A stretch of 64,000 bases of DNA from Prochlorococcus sp. AG-363-A16 (GTDB taxonomy: Bacteria; Cyanobacteriota; Cyanobacteriia; PCC-6307; Cyanobiaceae). Shown here in pieces: positions 53,373-61,656 of this stretch. Made by a program: the position numbers and the translations under genes. The notes below the pieces were generated by a model. It worked only from the letters and a program-made list of their open reading frames with translations, searched no databases and was not told the DNA's origin. The stretch spans positions 1 to 64,000 of the forward strand of contig QCFB01000003.1 in the NCBI GenBank assembly GCA_003280345.1, written 5' to 3'. Positions within the stretch are counted from its first letter, which is position 1, and each line of letters begins with the position of its first letter.

Positions 53373-53585
53373 ATGACTGCAAGAGAGTTTATCAGGAATC
53401 ATGCTTACCCAGTGTTGGCAACTGCAAGCACATTGAGCTTTATTTTGATTGCTATTTCTTTATTACCTATAGCTCATTGGGCAAGAAACCAAAATGACTG
53501 CATTGAAAGAACTTTTAGATCAGATGGAACTAATAATGCAGGAATGCCTTCAAAAGTCTGGAGCTGTAATGGAGGCGGAAACTAA
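53373..53585 (+). CDS. small single-TM hypothetical protein with two cysteines in the C-terminal part
   Basis: 70 aa; TM PVLATASTLSFILIAISLLPIAHW; DCIERTF...KVWSCNGGGN. Confidence 0.6.
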   Translation: MTAREFIRNHAYPVLATASTLSFILIAISLLPIAHWARNQNDCIERTFRSDGTNNAGMPSKVWSCNGGGN

Positions 53586-53819
53586 AGCAATTACCAATTA
53601 TTCTAAACTCTTAAGTCATGTTAAAATAGTAAATAGAAGAAATTAATTATTTTCCTACATATAGATTCTTTCCTAAAATTTAGGTTTATTAAACACAGTT
53701 AACACCTTTAAGCTTTAAGAGACATTCTCAAATCACTTTAATTATTGATTGGCTAATTTCAAGGTTTTAAGAGGACAATCCCTCTAGGAAAGAGACAACT
53801 TCAAAATTAGAATAGAACT

Positions 53820-53927
53820 ATGCTCGAGCGCCCATCATCTTTTTACTATTTCCAAGAACATCCATATATGGGACCCTCGCAAAAAGTTTTGCATTTGATA
53901 AGACAAGTGAGCTCATGGAATTGTTAA
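53820..53927 (+). CDS. candidate 35-aa ORF MLERPSSFYYFQEHPYMGPSQKVLHLIRQVSSWNC
   Basis: Hand-read; protein-like composition only. Confidence 0.3.
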   Translation: MLERPSSFYYFQEHPYMGPSQKVLHLIRQVSSWNC

Positions 53928-54165
53928 CAATGCAATTAATTTCAAAAAGGCACTTAATTCACTAAAGAATCCCTGTGTTAAGCGCTCAAAACCCAATCAT
54001 TGCAACCCTTCTCAAGGAATAGGATAGGTCTCCGAACAAAGTGTCTTGAATATGCCTATAAGGCTATTCATTTTTCAAGATGCAACAGAGACTCCCTTGA
54101 TTAAGCACTTCTCGTTTATATATGTCTGACTATCACAAAACAGGGCTTTCAAAGAGCCTCTTTTA

Positions 54166-54489
54166 TTGATGATTGACTTAAACCACATCATTGATTTCGC
54201 CACACAACTACCTCACCCTTCTGATATCGGATTAGTCAAGCCAGGTAATGGGTTTTCACTAGTACCAGCCATCTTTGGCCTAATCGCTCTCTTCCAAGTA
54301 AGTCAGTTCATTTGGTATGGATTACCCCAAAACGAACCAAAAGAAGGTTGGGGACTAAGTTCTGATTCTTCCACTTTCTCTTATCGCTGGAAACAGTTCA
54401 CTGGTGTACAAATTTTCGTTGTCCTAGTAGCTTGTTCAGTAATTCTTGCTGGACCAGAACTCATCTTCTTTCCTTTAGGTCTGAAGTAA
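54166..54489 (+). CDS. hypothetical two-TM protein
   Basis: 107 aa; PGNGFSLVPAIFGLIALFQVSQFIWYGL and VQIFVVLVACSVILAGPELIFF. Confidence 0.6.
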   Translation: MMIDLNHIIDFATQLPHPSDIGLVKPGNGFSLVPAIFGLIALFQVSQFIWYGLPQNEPKEGWGLSSDSSTFSYRWKQFTGVQIFVVLVACSVILAGPELIFFPLGLK

Positions 54490-54681
54490 TTGAGTTTAGA
54501 ATTTTGAGAAAAAATGAAGAGAGCCAAGCATTTCTTTATTGTTTGGCTTTCCATTAAAACAAATCTAAAAATATTCAAACATACTTGAAAGTAAATTATT
54601 TTTAATTTGGCCTTAATTTTGTTGATTTTTATTCAATTAAAGATTCATTATATATTAGGCTAATAAAAATACAAATAATTC

Positions 54682-55137
54682 TTATCTCCACCTAATCCTT
54701 TCAGGGTATTTCTTTTCAATTCTCTTTATTATTAATATGAGCAAGGCAATTGTTATTGGGCCAATTAAACCCACAGAAAAAATAAATATCTTTATCTCTG
54801 GAGTTAGAGCTGAAAGCAAAAAGTAGCTCATTGCAGCAAGAATTGAAAAATATTATTTAAATTTAAATTCCCAAAAGGAGGTAATTCATAAATACATCTC
54901 ATTTCTTTAGCCTTTTTGAAATCAATCGAACTTAAAGCTTTAGGCCATTCCAATTGCAATAAACTATCACTCCATTGGCTTGTCTAAACGAGCCTGATAG
55001 TTTCCCTGTAAGCCTAACAATCCATTTAAGAAGGTTTGGGGTGCCTCATTGAGCATGAGTATTGAGCATGTAGCAACAAACCTAATCACACTTAGAGTGG
55101 CTAGCCCTGGAAGCCAATAGAGCTGCACTACAAACAT
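54682..55137 (-). pseudogene. probable membrane-protein gene split over three frames by two 1-nt shifts (or three overlapping sORFs: 54967-55137 and 54682-54831 are clear)
   Basis: Frame 1 MFVVQLYWLPGLATLSVIRFVATCSILMLNEAPQTFLNGLLGLQGNYQARLDKP, frame 2 WSDSLLQLEWPKALSSIDFKKAKEMRCIYELPPFGNLNLNNIF, frame 3 SILAAMSYFLLSALTPEIKIFIFSVGLIGPITIALLILIIKRIEKKYPERIRWR*; GGAGG upstream of first ATG. Confidence 0.5.
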
Positions 55138-55448
55138 GATTCCTCCGAGCTTTTAACCTCGAACTGAAGGACTAAGAATTTAACGTGCCATGTTTCAAAG
55201 CTACTTCCGACTCACCTGGGAAGAAGGGGTGACTTGTCTTGCATAAATTAGCTCATAAAACTGGTCATCAGGATATCTGTGGATCTAATCTAGTTGTCTA
55301 TTTTCAATAGTGTCTTTTGTAATTAATAAGACAGGCTGTTTCCCAGTTCGATTAAATGAATCAGGGTTGCAATAATAAAAGCTAAACGAGACTATCTTCT
55401 TTTATCCAAGCATAGAAATAACTAAATTTGTAATGGCATATAGATTAA

Positions 55449-55622
55449 TTATTTCTGGCATAGAGAATGCCTCGCTATAGACCTGTGTCCAGATGTGTCA
55501 GCAAAATACCAGCCAATTGCTTTTTCTTCTATGCAGTTTGCCTTAGCTGTCATTTGATTTGAACTCAGAAAAGAGATCGGAGTACCTACAAGAAGAAATA
55601 ACAAAAATAACTTTAGTCGCAT
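55449..55622 (-). CDS. candidate 57-aa secreted peptide with two cysteines
   Basis: Hand-read: MRLKLFLLFLLVGTPISFLSSNQMTAKANCIEEKAIGWYFADTSGHRSIARHSLCQK; signal peptide-like N-terminus with AKA site. Confidence 0.55.
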   Translation of the reverse strand: MRLKLFLLFLLVGTPISFLSSNQMTAKANCIEEKAIGWYFADTSGHRSIARHSLCQK

Positions 55623-55644
55623 CGATGAATCCTATTCAAAATTC

Positions 55645-55884
55645 ATGTCCTTACAAATAAGGCCTTCTTTAGTTTTAGCTCAGCAATCGAATAGATTTCA
55701 ATCCCTTTATCTTTCATTTATTTTTTCCGTTGCAATACATAACGAGTCTAGAGATGAACTCATATTGATTATGGAGTTTCATAACAAATTTCTTAATTGC
55801 AATCAAGCAGAATTAAAGCCCTTAAAAGTTATCTTGAGTTTTTTGCAGCAAAAATATTTTTTCTATCTCGAGCAATTTAATTAG
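55645..55884 (+). CDS. hypothetical protein, 79 aa
   Basis: ORF only; divergent from the 55449 peptide. Confidence 0.35.
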   Translation: MSLQIRPSLVLAQQSNRFQSLYLSFIFSVAIHNESRDELILIMEFHNKFLNCNQAELKPLKVILSFLQQKYFFYLEQFN

Positions 55885-56035
55885 GAATTAGCGGCTAAAA
55901 AAAGATTATCGATTCAATCAGCATTTATAACTACATACAACATAGGAACTTATAGGTATAAAGGATTAGTAATTAATTAAAGGAATGTCTTTCCATAGGT
56001 TAAGCCTCCTAGAGATTTATTACGGGAGGTTTGCA

Positions 56036-56086
56036 ATGGTAATTATAATGTCATTAATATTAATTGGGCTATTTAAAATCCAATAG
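56036..56086 (+). CDS. candidate 16-aa hydrophobic peptide MVIIMSLILIGLFKIQ
   Basis: GGGAGG Shine-Dalgarno upstream of ATG; the Shine-Dalgarno can pair with CCTCC at 56006-56010. Confidence 0.25.
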   Translation: MVIIMSLILIGLFKIQ

Positions 56087-56244
56087 ACTATATTCATTTG
56101 AGACCAAATTGAGTTACGCTGTTTTTAGATAGGGAGTTCAGAAGTTTTTTCTATTCTTTAGAATATTAGATAATTTATTTATAAAAAATAATCATTTTAA
56201 TATTTTTAAGAATTAATTTAGTGCTTCATGGTATTTGATTAGTT

Positions 56245-56451
56245 TTATTCAACTCCTTTACTGAGAGTATTGATAGCAGCTTCTTTTGATAAGAGAATTA
56301 GCTGAGTAAGCCTTGCAACAATTCCCTGCCCTAATCCAGACTTAGATAACTTTTCAAAAGTGTCTAGATAGGTCTTATCTAGGCTTTCAAGTAATTCCTT
56401 TTGGATCTCTCTTGCGATTTCCAGCTGTTCTTGTCTATCTTTTTGAGGCAT
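56245..56451 (-). CDS. small helical hypothetical protein
   Basis: 68 aa MPQKDRQEQLEIAREIQKELLESLDKTYLDTFEKLSKSGLGQGIVARLTQLILLSKEAAINTLSKGVE. Confidence 0.6.
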   Translation of the reverse strand: MPQKDRQEQLEIAREIQKELLESLDKTYLDTFEKLSKSGLGQGIVARLTQLILLSKEAAINTLSKGVE

Positions 56452-56591
56452 TTCTTTAAAGATAAAATGTAAGTTTATCTACTATTCTTGTGTAATATAC
56501 TATAAACCTAAGAAAACTTCCGCCAAAGCAAATTTCTTCTCTATTTTATCTTATTTTTTCGAATCAAATTTTACATTCAAAAAATCATTCT

Positions 56592-56924
56592 TTGATTATG
56601 ACTAAATATCATTGTCCATATTGTAACTACAAGTTTGTAATAACAAAAGAAGAGGTTGGGCGCTCAATGTTATGCAGTGCTTGTGGAGAGCCTCTTGTTA
56701 AGACAGGCTTTTTCAGTCTAACTCGTTGCTTTGCTTTAATAAGTGTTCTCACATTCATAACACCTTTAGTACTTATGGTATTTGCATTAATCAAAGACCA
56801 ACAAGAATCAAGGAACCAAGATCCAATTTCTTATGTCGGGCTTGATAGAAACCCGGTTCAATTATCAACCTCATTTAATTCAAATCAGAATCAGAATCAG
56901 AATCAGAATCATTCTTGGTTTTAA
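56592..56924 (+). CDS. zinc-ribbon small membrane protein with NQ-repeat C-terminus
   Basis: CPYC...CSAC ribbon, TM CFALISVLTFITPLVLMVFAL, C-terminal NSNQNQNQNQNHSWF. Confidence 0.7.
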   Translation: MIMTKYHCPYCNYKFVITKEEVGRSMLCSACGEPLVKTGFFSLTRCFALISVLTFITPLVLMVFALIKDQQESRNQDPISYVGLDRNPVQLSTSFNSNQNQNQNQNHSWF

Positions 56925-57537
56925 TTGTTTGATTATAGTCGCTAACTTCACTTGAATCTTTCTCCTTTTTAAATATTTGGCTGTAGTCATTTATCTCACT
57001 TAAATCTTGATTCTTATTGTTTTCCCCAATATCATTGGCCTCAGTTGATCGTTTATTTTGATTAATCTCCTCAATTTGAATAGCTTCATTAATTAATTTT
57101 GATTCTATTTTAGCTTCTTCTTTACTAGCTTCCTTATTTAAGGTTGATTCTGGCTTAGCTTCTTCTTTACTAGCTTCCTTATTTAAGGTTGATTCTGGTG
57201 GCTCTTCTTCCTGATTAACTTCTTTCTTATCATTAACCACTAATGAAATTTCCTTGACTGCTGGTACTTCTACAGTCTCTAATTCAACTGAAATATCTTC
57301 TTCCTTTTTATCACTAGCATCAGCATTTGTATCTTGGAGATTTTCCTCGGTTTCCGCCTGAATTAGATCTTTGAGAACAATTAATAGGTCTTTAAAATTA
57401 ACAAATAAGTTTTTTAGATTAGTAAAAATTTCTTTTAAAATCGTTTTAATTTCATCAGACTTTGGACCTGAGTAAAACCAAAGGATTGCTGAGCCTACTA
57501 CCAAAGCAATGAGCAAAAAAAGGAAAACAGCAACCAT
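56875..57537 (-). CDS. TM-anchored acidic/low-complexity protein with 15-aa tandem repeat and SD-repeat C-terminus
   Basis: N-terminal TM VFLFLLIALVVGSAILWFYSG; repeat PESTLNKEASKEEAK; tail SDSDSDSDSDLN. Confidence 0.7.
   Translation of the reverse strand: MVAVFLFLLIALVVGSAILWFYSGPKSDEIKTILKEIFTNLKNLFVNFKDLLIVLKDLIQAETEENLQDTNADASDKKEEDISVELETVEVPAVKEISLVVNDKKEVNQEEEPPESTLNKEASKEEAKPESTLNKEASKEEAKIESKLINEAIQIEEINQNKRSTEANDIGENNKNQDLSEINDYSQIFKKEKDSSEVSDYNQTIKTKNDSDSDSDSDLN
56883..56911. repeat. hexanucleotide microsatellite (AATCAG)x4 plus partial
   Basis: aatcagaatcagaatcagaatcagaatca. Confidence 0.95.
57110..57198. repeat. tandem direct repeat, 45-bp period, identical over 44 nt
   Basis: TTAGCTTCTTCTTTACTAGCTTCCTTATTTAAGGTTGATTCTGG at 57110-57153 and 57155-57198. 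Confidence 0.95.
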
Positions 57538-58007
57538 GGGTTAAATCTGCATCAGCTACCCACAATCCCATCAAATCACATACAAAACAAGAGATCGCAA
57601 TAAACCTCTCGATTGCTCATCCCAATTCATCAAAAGAAAGCTTCAAATTTCTTTTAAGCCCAAATAAAGCAAAAGAACAAAATTAGACGATCAAAATCAC
57701 AAAGCCAAGTTTGACAAAGACCTTTTAAAAAGAGCCTCTCGCAAAGCTTGTCATGGCAAATACTAGATAAACGTTATCAAACTTGCTCAGTCAAAAGCCA
57801 AGTTCCCCACTACCCACAGTGTGCAAAGTTAAACTTTGATTAAGCGAAATCTATATCTAGTGTTACGAACAGCCACTCACTCATTTACCTTCGTTACTCT
57901 CACCCCATGGCCGGGTGATGGGGATCAATCGGTCGTTAACTCACGGAGTACGGCCTTCATCCCTGAATTCGAAGGTTCACTCCTCTCTTTAGTTATTTCT
58001 CAAAACC

Positions 58008-58181
58008 ATGAACCTAGGGATCCTTTTTCTTGAAACTCTCTCATCCGGAGTAATTACACCAGAAGAGATGGATTGGGTTGCCAATCATCAGCGAGATTTC
58101 TCACGTATTGAAGAGGCAACTGCACTGAAGCTAGGGAGGTTGCTAGATAGAGGCCTTATTCAGCTTGGTTGTCGCATCTAA
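58008..58181 (+). CDS. 57-aa conserved-looking small protein
   Basis: Hand-translated MNLGILFLETLSSGVITPEEMDWVANHQRDFSRIEEATALKLGRLLDRGLIQLGCRI; strong coding character. Confidence 0.8.
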   Translation: MNLGILFLETLSSGVITPEEMDWVANHQRDFSRIEEATALKLGRLLDRGLIQLGCRI

Positions 58182-58233
58182 TAGCGATTAGGGCCATATA
58201 AATAAGCCCAAATGGCTATGCAATAAATCAACA

Positions 58234-58271
58234 ATAAGGAGAAGCCCAAATAGCTTTGGACTTCTCCTTAT
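58234..58271 (+). terminator. hairpin downstream of the 58008 gene
   Basis: ATAAGGAGAAG / CTTCTCCTTAT 11-bp perfect arms with inner CCAAA/TTTGG; no strong U-tract. Confidence 0.5.
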
Positions 58272-58663
58272 GATTAAGCAAGCATCCTCTTCAGCTTTTA
58301 AAGTCCATATAAACAAAGCTGTTCATGAAATTCCTGTTTAAACCGTTTTCTCTCTTATCCCTTGTTAACCCTTAACAAGAACAATTACATAAGAACTAAA
58401 CAGACTTCAGGAACTTCGCTAGTAAACTGTGTTTTCTCTATAGCCATTAGGTCTCATTAGAGCTATTGATGGGACTGAAAAGAGATAAAATCGCTCTCTG
58501 CTTCTCATCTCTGAAGCGAAAGGAACGAATGATCTAACCAAACGCAATTAATGAAAAAGAAAGTTTTTGATCGAAATCAGTTTATATCTATTAATTCCTG
58601 AAGCAAAGAGTTCAAAATTGCCAAGTCAAAGACTTAGAATTGTTCTCTGGTTAGAAAAAGACT

Positions 58664-59707
58664 ATGACAGCTACTGCTACTACACCCAAAATGAGAGGAG
58701 CTGGAAGAAATGAGCTTCCTCCTCACCTCGACGAAAACCTTCTAACCCCACGTTTTTATACAACTGAATTCGACAAAGCAGCCAAAACAGATCTTGAGAT
58801 AGCTCGAAAAGATTTTGAGGCCATGTTCAAGGAGATGGAAAACGACTACAACCTCAAGCACTTCGACCGCAAAGCTTCTCTTGATCGACTGAATGAGCTT
58901 TCTCCTAAAGACAAATCAGTTTACGAGAGTTACCTAGTTCGCTCAGTCGTATCCGAATTTTCTGGATTTTTACTATTTAAGGAAATATCTAATCGGTTTA
59001 AGAAAGCAGGCAGACAAGAACTAGGCCAGTTTTTTCAATTTTTGGCTAGAGATGAAGCCAGGCATGCTGGTTTCCTAGGCAGAGCGTTAAAAGCCGAAGG
59101 TATAAATGTTGACCTCCCAAACTTAGGCAACAAGCGAGCAGCGACATTTTTTCCTCTTAGTTGGGTTCTCTATTCGTTATACCTTTCTGAAAAAATTGGA
59201 TATTGGCGTTACATATTGATTAATCGGCACCTAAAAGCGAATCCAGATAAGGCTTGTGCACCCTTGTTTGACTTCTTTGAACCTTGGTGTCAAGACGAAA
59301 ACCGCCATGGAGACTGCATCAACTTAATGATGCGCTGCTGGCCAGGAATGACTAAAGGTTTCAGGGGAAAAATGCTTAGTCGTTTTTTCCTTTGGACCGT
59401 TTTCCTTACCCACACACTAACTGTTTGCGAGAGAGGAGATTTTTATGAAATGTTAGGCATAGACCCTGTGCTTTTTGATGAAGAGGTAATCATCCAAACA
59501 AATAACACTTCTCGAAACGCATTCCCTTGGGTTTATAAGTTTAATGATGGCAAGTTCCTCGAAATGCGAATTCAAATCTTAACTGCATTCCGCAAATGGA
59601 GAGATAGCTCTGGCTTTTCTAAACCATTAGCTCTAGGCAAATTCATCTCACTAATGCTTAAGCAATTTGCATTACCAATGGAAAAGACCAATGCTGTGCG
59701 TTATTGA
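58664..59707 (+). CDS. acsF: Mg-protoporphyrin IX monomethyl ester (oxidative) cyclase
   Basis: Diiron motifs RDEARHAGFLGRAL and CQDENRHGDCINLMMR. Confidence 0.97.
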   Translation: MTATATTPKMRGAGRNELPPHLDENLLTPRFYTTEFDKAAKTDLEIARKDFEAMFKEMENDYNLKHFDRKASLDRLNELSPKDKSVYESYLVRSVVSEFSGFLLFKEISNRFKKAGRQELGQFFQFLARDEARHAGFLGRALKAEGINVDLPNLGNKRAATFFPLSWVLYSLYLSEKIGYWRYILINRHLKANPDKACAPLFDFFEPWCQDENRHGDCINLMMRCWPGMTKGFRGKMLSRFFLWTVFLTHTLTVCERGDFYEMLGIDPVLFDEEVIIQTNNTSRNAFPWVYKFNDGKFLEMRIQILTAFRKWRDSSGFSKPLALGKFISLMLKQFALPMEKTNAVRY

Positions 59708-59835
59708 TAAATAAATTTTCTTCTTTAGGTATAGTAAAAGTCGATTGATAACTAAATAAACCCGAAATTAAGTCTATATGAATTAATATTTTTGAAGCAA
59801 TTACTATATTTACTTGTTTAATTATATTTTCAAGT

Positions 59836-60210
59836 TTATATATCAAACGGACTACCTGCTTGAGCTTTTGCTTTTTCTAAGTATTTACCAAACTGCATTT
59901 CATAAACCTCGTCTTCATCCTGAGTCTCAAGCTCTAATGGGCCGATAGCCTTAGCAACACAAAGAAGACCATAACCCAATGCCTGCATCTCTTTTGAAAG
60001 ACCTATGCCATCATTTTGATCCATTTCACCAGACAAAACCTTGACCGCACAAGTTGTACAACAGCCATTTCTACATGAAAAAGGCAGTTCCTCTCCATGC
60101 GACTCGAAGCAACGAAGGATGTATTCACCCTCTGGTACTTCAAAAGTTATTGTTCGGCCTACTTGCCGGTGATGGATAGTTACCTTATGAAGAGGTTTCA
60201 TCTGATTCAC
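59836..60210 (-). CDS. plant-type [2Fe-2S] ferredoxin
   Basis: LPFSCRNGCCTTCAVKVLSG...GLLCVAKA cysteine pattern. Confidence 0.93.
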   Translation of the reverse strand: MNQMKPLHKVTIHHRQVGRTITFEVPEGEYILRCFESHGEELPFSCRNGCCTTCAVKVLSGEMDQNDGIGLSKEMQALGYGLLCVAKAIGPLELETQDEDEVYEMQFGKYLEKAKAQAGSPFDI

Positions 60211-60292
60211 ATTGGAAAAAGTTGATTTTGTTTTTAGGTGTTTTCTTCTATTGAAATAGCTCTTTTAAAAAAGCCTAAGCGACCTTAAGCTC

Positions 60293-60625
60293 CTAATTAC
60301 TTCCTACAACGCCTATATCCCTGTTAATTGGTCCAGGTGGAAGGGCCTTTGCATGTTCATGTAATTGATTTACATCAAGTTGCGCAGTGCAGCTCTCACC
60401 TCCAAAACGAAGCTTGAGCCAATTGATGGATGTAGATTCTGCTGCAACTACCGCTTCAACATCTTGTCCAGGAAGTTCGAATTTCTCTACTAATTCTGGG
60501 GATAAGTACCAAAACGGAACATCGTCCCCTTTACGCTTTCTGCGTTCTAAAACTGTTTCACGTAACTGCCCATTCCCGCTGAGCTGGCCAACAGGGGCTA
60601 AAAGTGCATAAAGAGTCTCTGACAT
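60293..60625 (-). CDS. conserved cyanobacterial hypothetical protein
   Basis: 110-aa coding-like ORF upstream of the ferredoxin gene. Confidence 0.65.
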   Translation of the reverse strand: MSETLYALLAPVGQLSGNGQLRETVLERRKRKGDDVPFWYLSPELVEKFELPGQDVEAVVAAESTSINWLKLRFGGESCTAQLDVNQLHEHAKALPPGPINRDIGVVGSN

Positions 60626-60795
60626 AGAGAAGAGGTCTGATTTAAATCCTCAAATACAAATTATAGTCAATTTAATGCTATATCAATCAAATTACTAGAA
60701 AGATAATTCCTACGTTGAAGCTATCGAAGGAGCCTAAAAAGTTTTTATTAATTCGAACTTGACTCAAAAGGGAAAAAAAATAGTAATGATGTTAA

Positions 60796-60840
60796 ACAAA
60801 AAAAGGCGATGATTTAAATCACCGCCTTTCTTTTTGTTTA
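60796..60840. terminator. likely bidirectional intrinsic terminator
   Basis: AAAGGCGaTGATTT/AAATCAcCGCCTTT flanked by A-tract and T-tract. Confidence 0.85.
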
Positions 60841-60849
60841 TTGAGTGAA

Positions 60850-61521
60850 TCAGAAAAGGAGTCTTATTCCAAGTTGACCTTTAACTGCGCTCATTCCATC
60901 AAAATCCTTATGACCTAAATAAGTATCAGAGACAATACTGTGGTAACTGACTTCACCAAAAAGATCAGTGTTATGCCACATAGGATATGAAAGACCTGTT
61001 TTGACTATCCAAGTTTGGGTGCTGTCTTCCTGTGGTCCAGTTTTTGGCTGAGATGTACCTGCATGATGAACTGCGTCAGTACTCAAAGTGGAATACCCCC
61101 ATCCGGCGCCAACGTAAGGGACAATCTGACCTCCTAGAAGTTCAGGCATGTCGTAATAAGCATTGATCATGTATGAACTTGCGTTCACATTGTTAATGTC
61201 AAAATATGGATGGCTTGTATCTTCAAGCCAGAAAGAAGTTTGGCTATAAGAAATTTCAGTCCTTAGGTTCTCATTTACACGATAACCAAGTCCAATTTCA
61301 CCATTTATGACGTTGTCTGTATCCAAACTTTTGTCTAGTGTTCCCGTTTCTTTGAAATTTATTTCATCCATAGCTAAAGCTGAACCAGCGCCAATAGATG
61401 CATAGAAACCAGAGGAATCTTCACCTGCTTTAACTGGTGAAATATCAGCAAGGCCAGGAGTGGCAATTGCAGAAAAAGCAAGTCCTGCTGCAAGCAAGGT
61501 TGACTTGAGATTAACGCCCAT
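60850..61521 (-). CDS. outer-membrane beta-barrel protein (opacity/OmpA-like); ORF could extend to 61584
   Basis: Signal peptide MGVNLKSTLLAAGLAFSAIATPGLAD; alternating beta-strand pattern; terminal ...GQLGIRLLF. Confidence 0.8.
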   Translation of the reverse strand: MGVNLKSTLLAAGLAFSAIATPGLADISPVKAGEDSSGFYASIGAGSALAMDEINFKETGTLDKSLDTDNVINGEIGLGYRVNENLRTEISYSQTSFWLEDTSHPYFDINNVNASSYMINAYYDMPELLGGQIVPYVGAGWGYSTLSTDAVHHAGTSQPKTGPQEDSTQTWIVKTGLSYPMWHNTDLFGEVSYHSIVSDTYLGHKDFDGMSAVKGQLGIRLLF

Positions 61522-61593
61522 TTTATGCAGAAAATGCAAATTTTTACTGAGTTTAAATGATATAGTCTTTCTAGCTGATATCAATTCGAAATT

Positions 61594-61656
61594 AACCGCT
61601 TCCTAGATTGGCATACGATCACGCAGTGAATGTGCGTGGGTCAGGCGGTTTTTTCT
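61594..61656. other. candidate structured RNA element (OMP 5' leader on -, or sRNA ending in a U-tract on +)
   Basis: Outer AACCGC/GCGGTT, inner CACGCA/TGCGTG, six Ts on + strand. Confidence 0.4.

Noticed and set aside
57836-58033. 65-aa ORF MIKRNLYLVLRTATHSF...
   Set aside because: Overlaps the start of the more convincing 58008 gene in another frame and covers the structured leader; low coding plausibility
61594-61656. Possible glutamine riboswitch (glnA RNA / downstream peptide motif)
   Set aside because: Some similar short strings, but the characteristic conserved core of those motifs is not present in either strand
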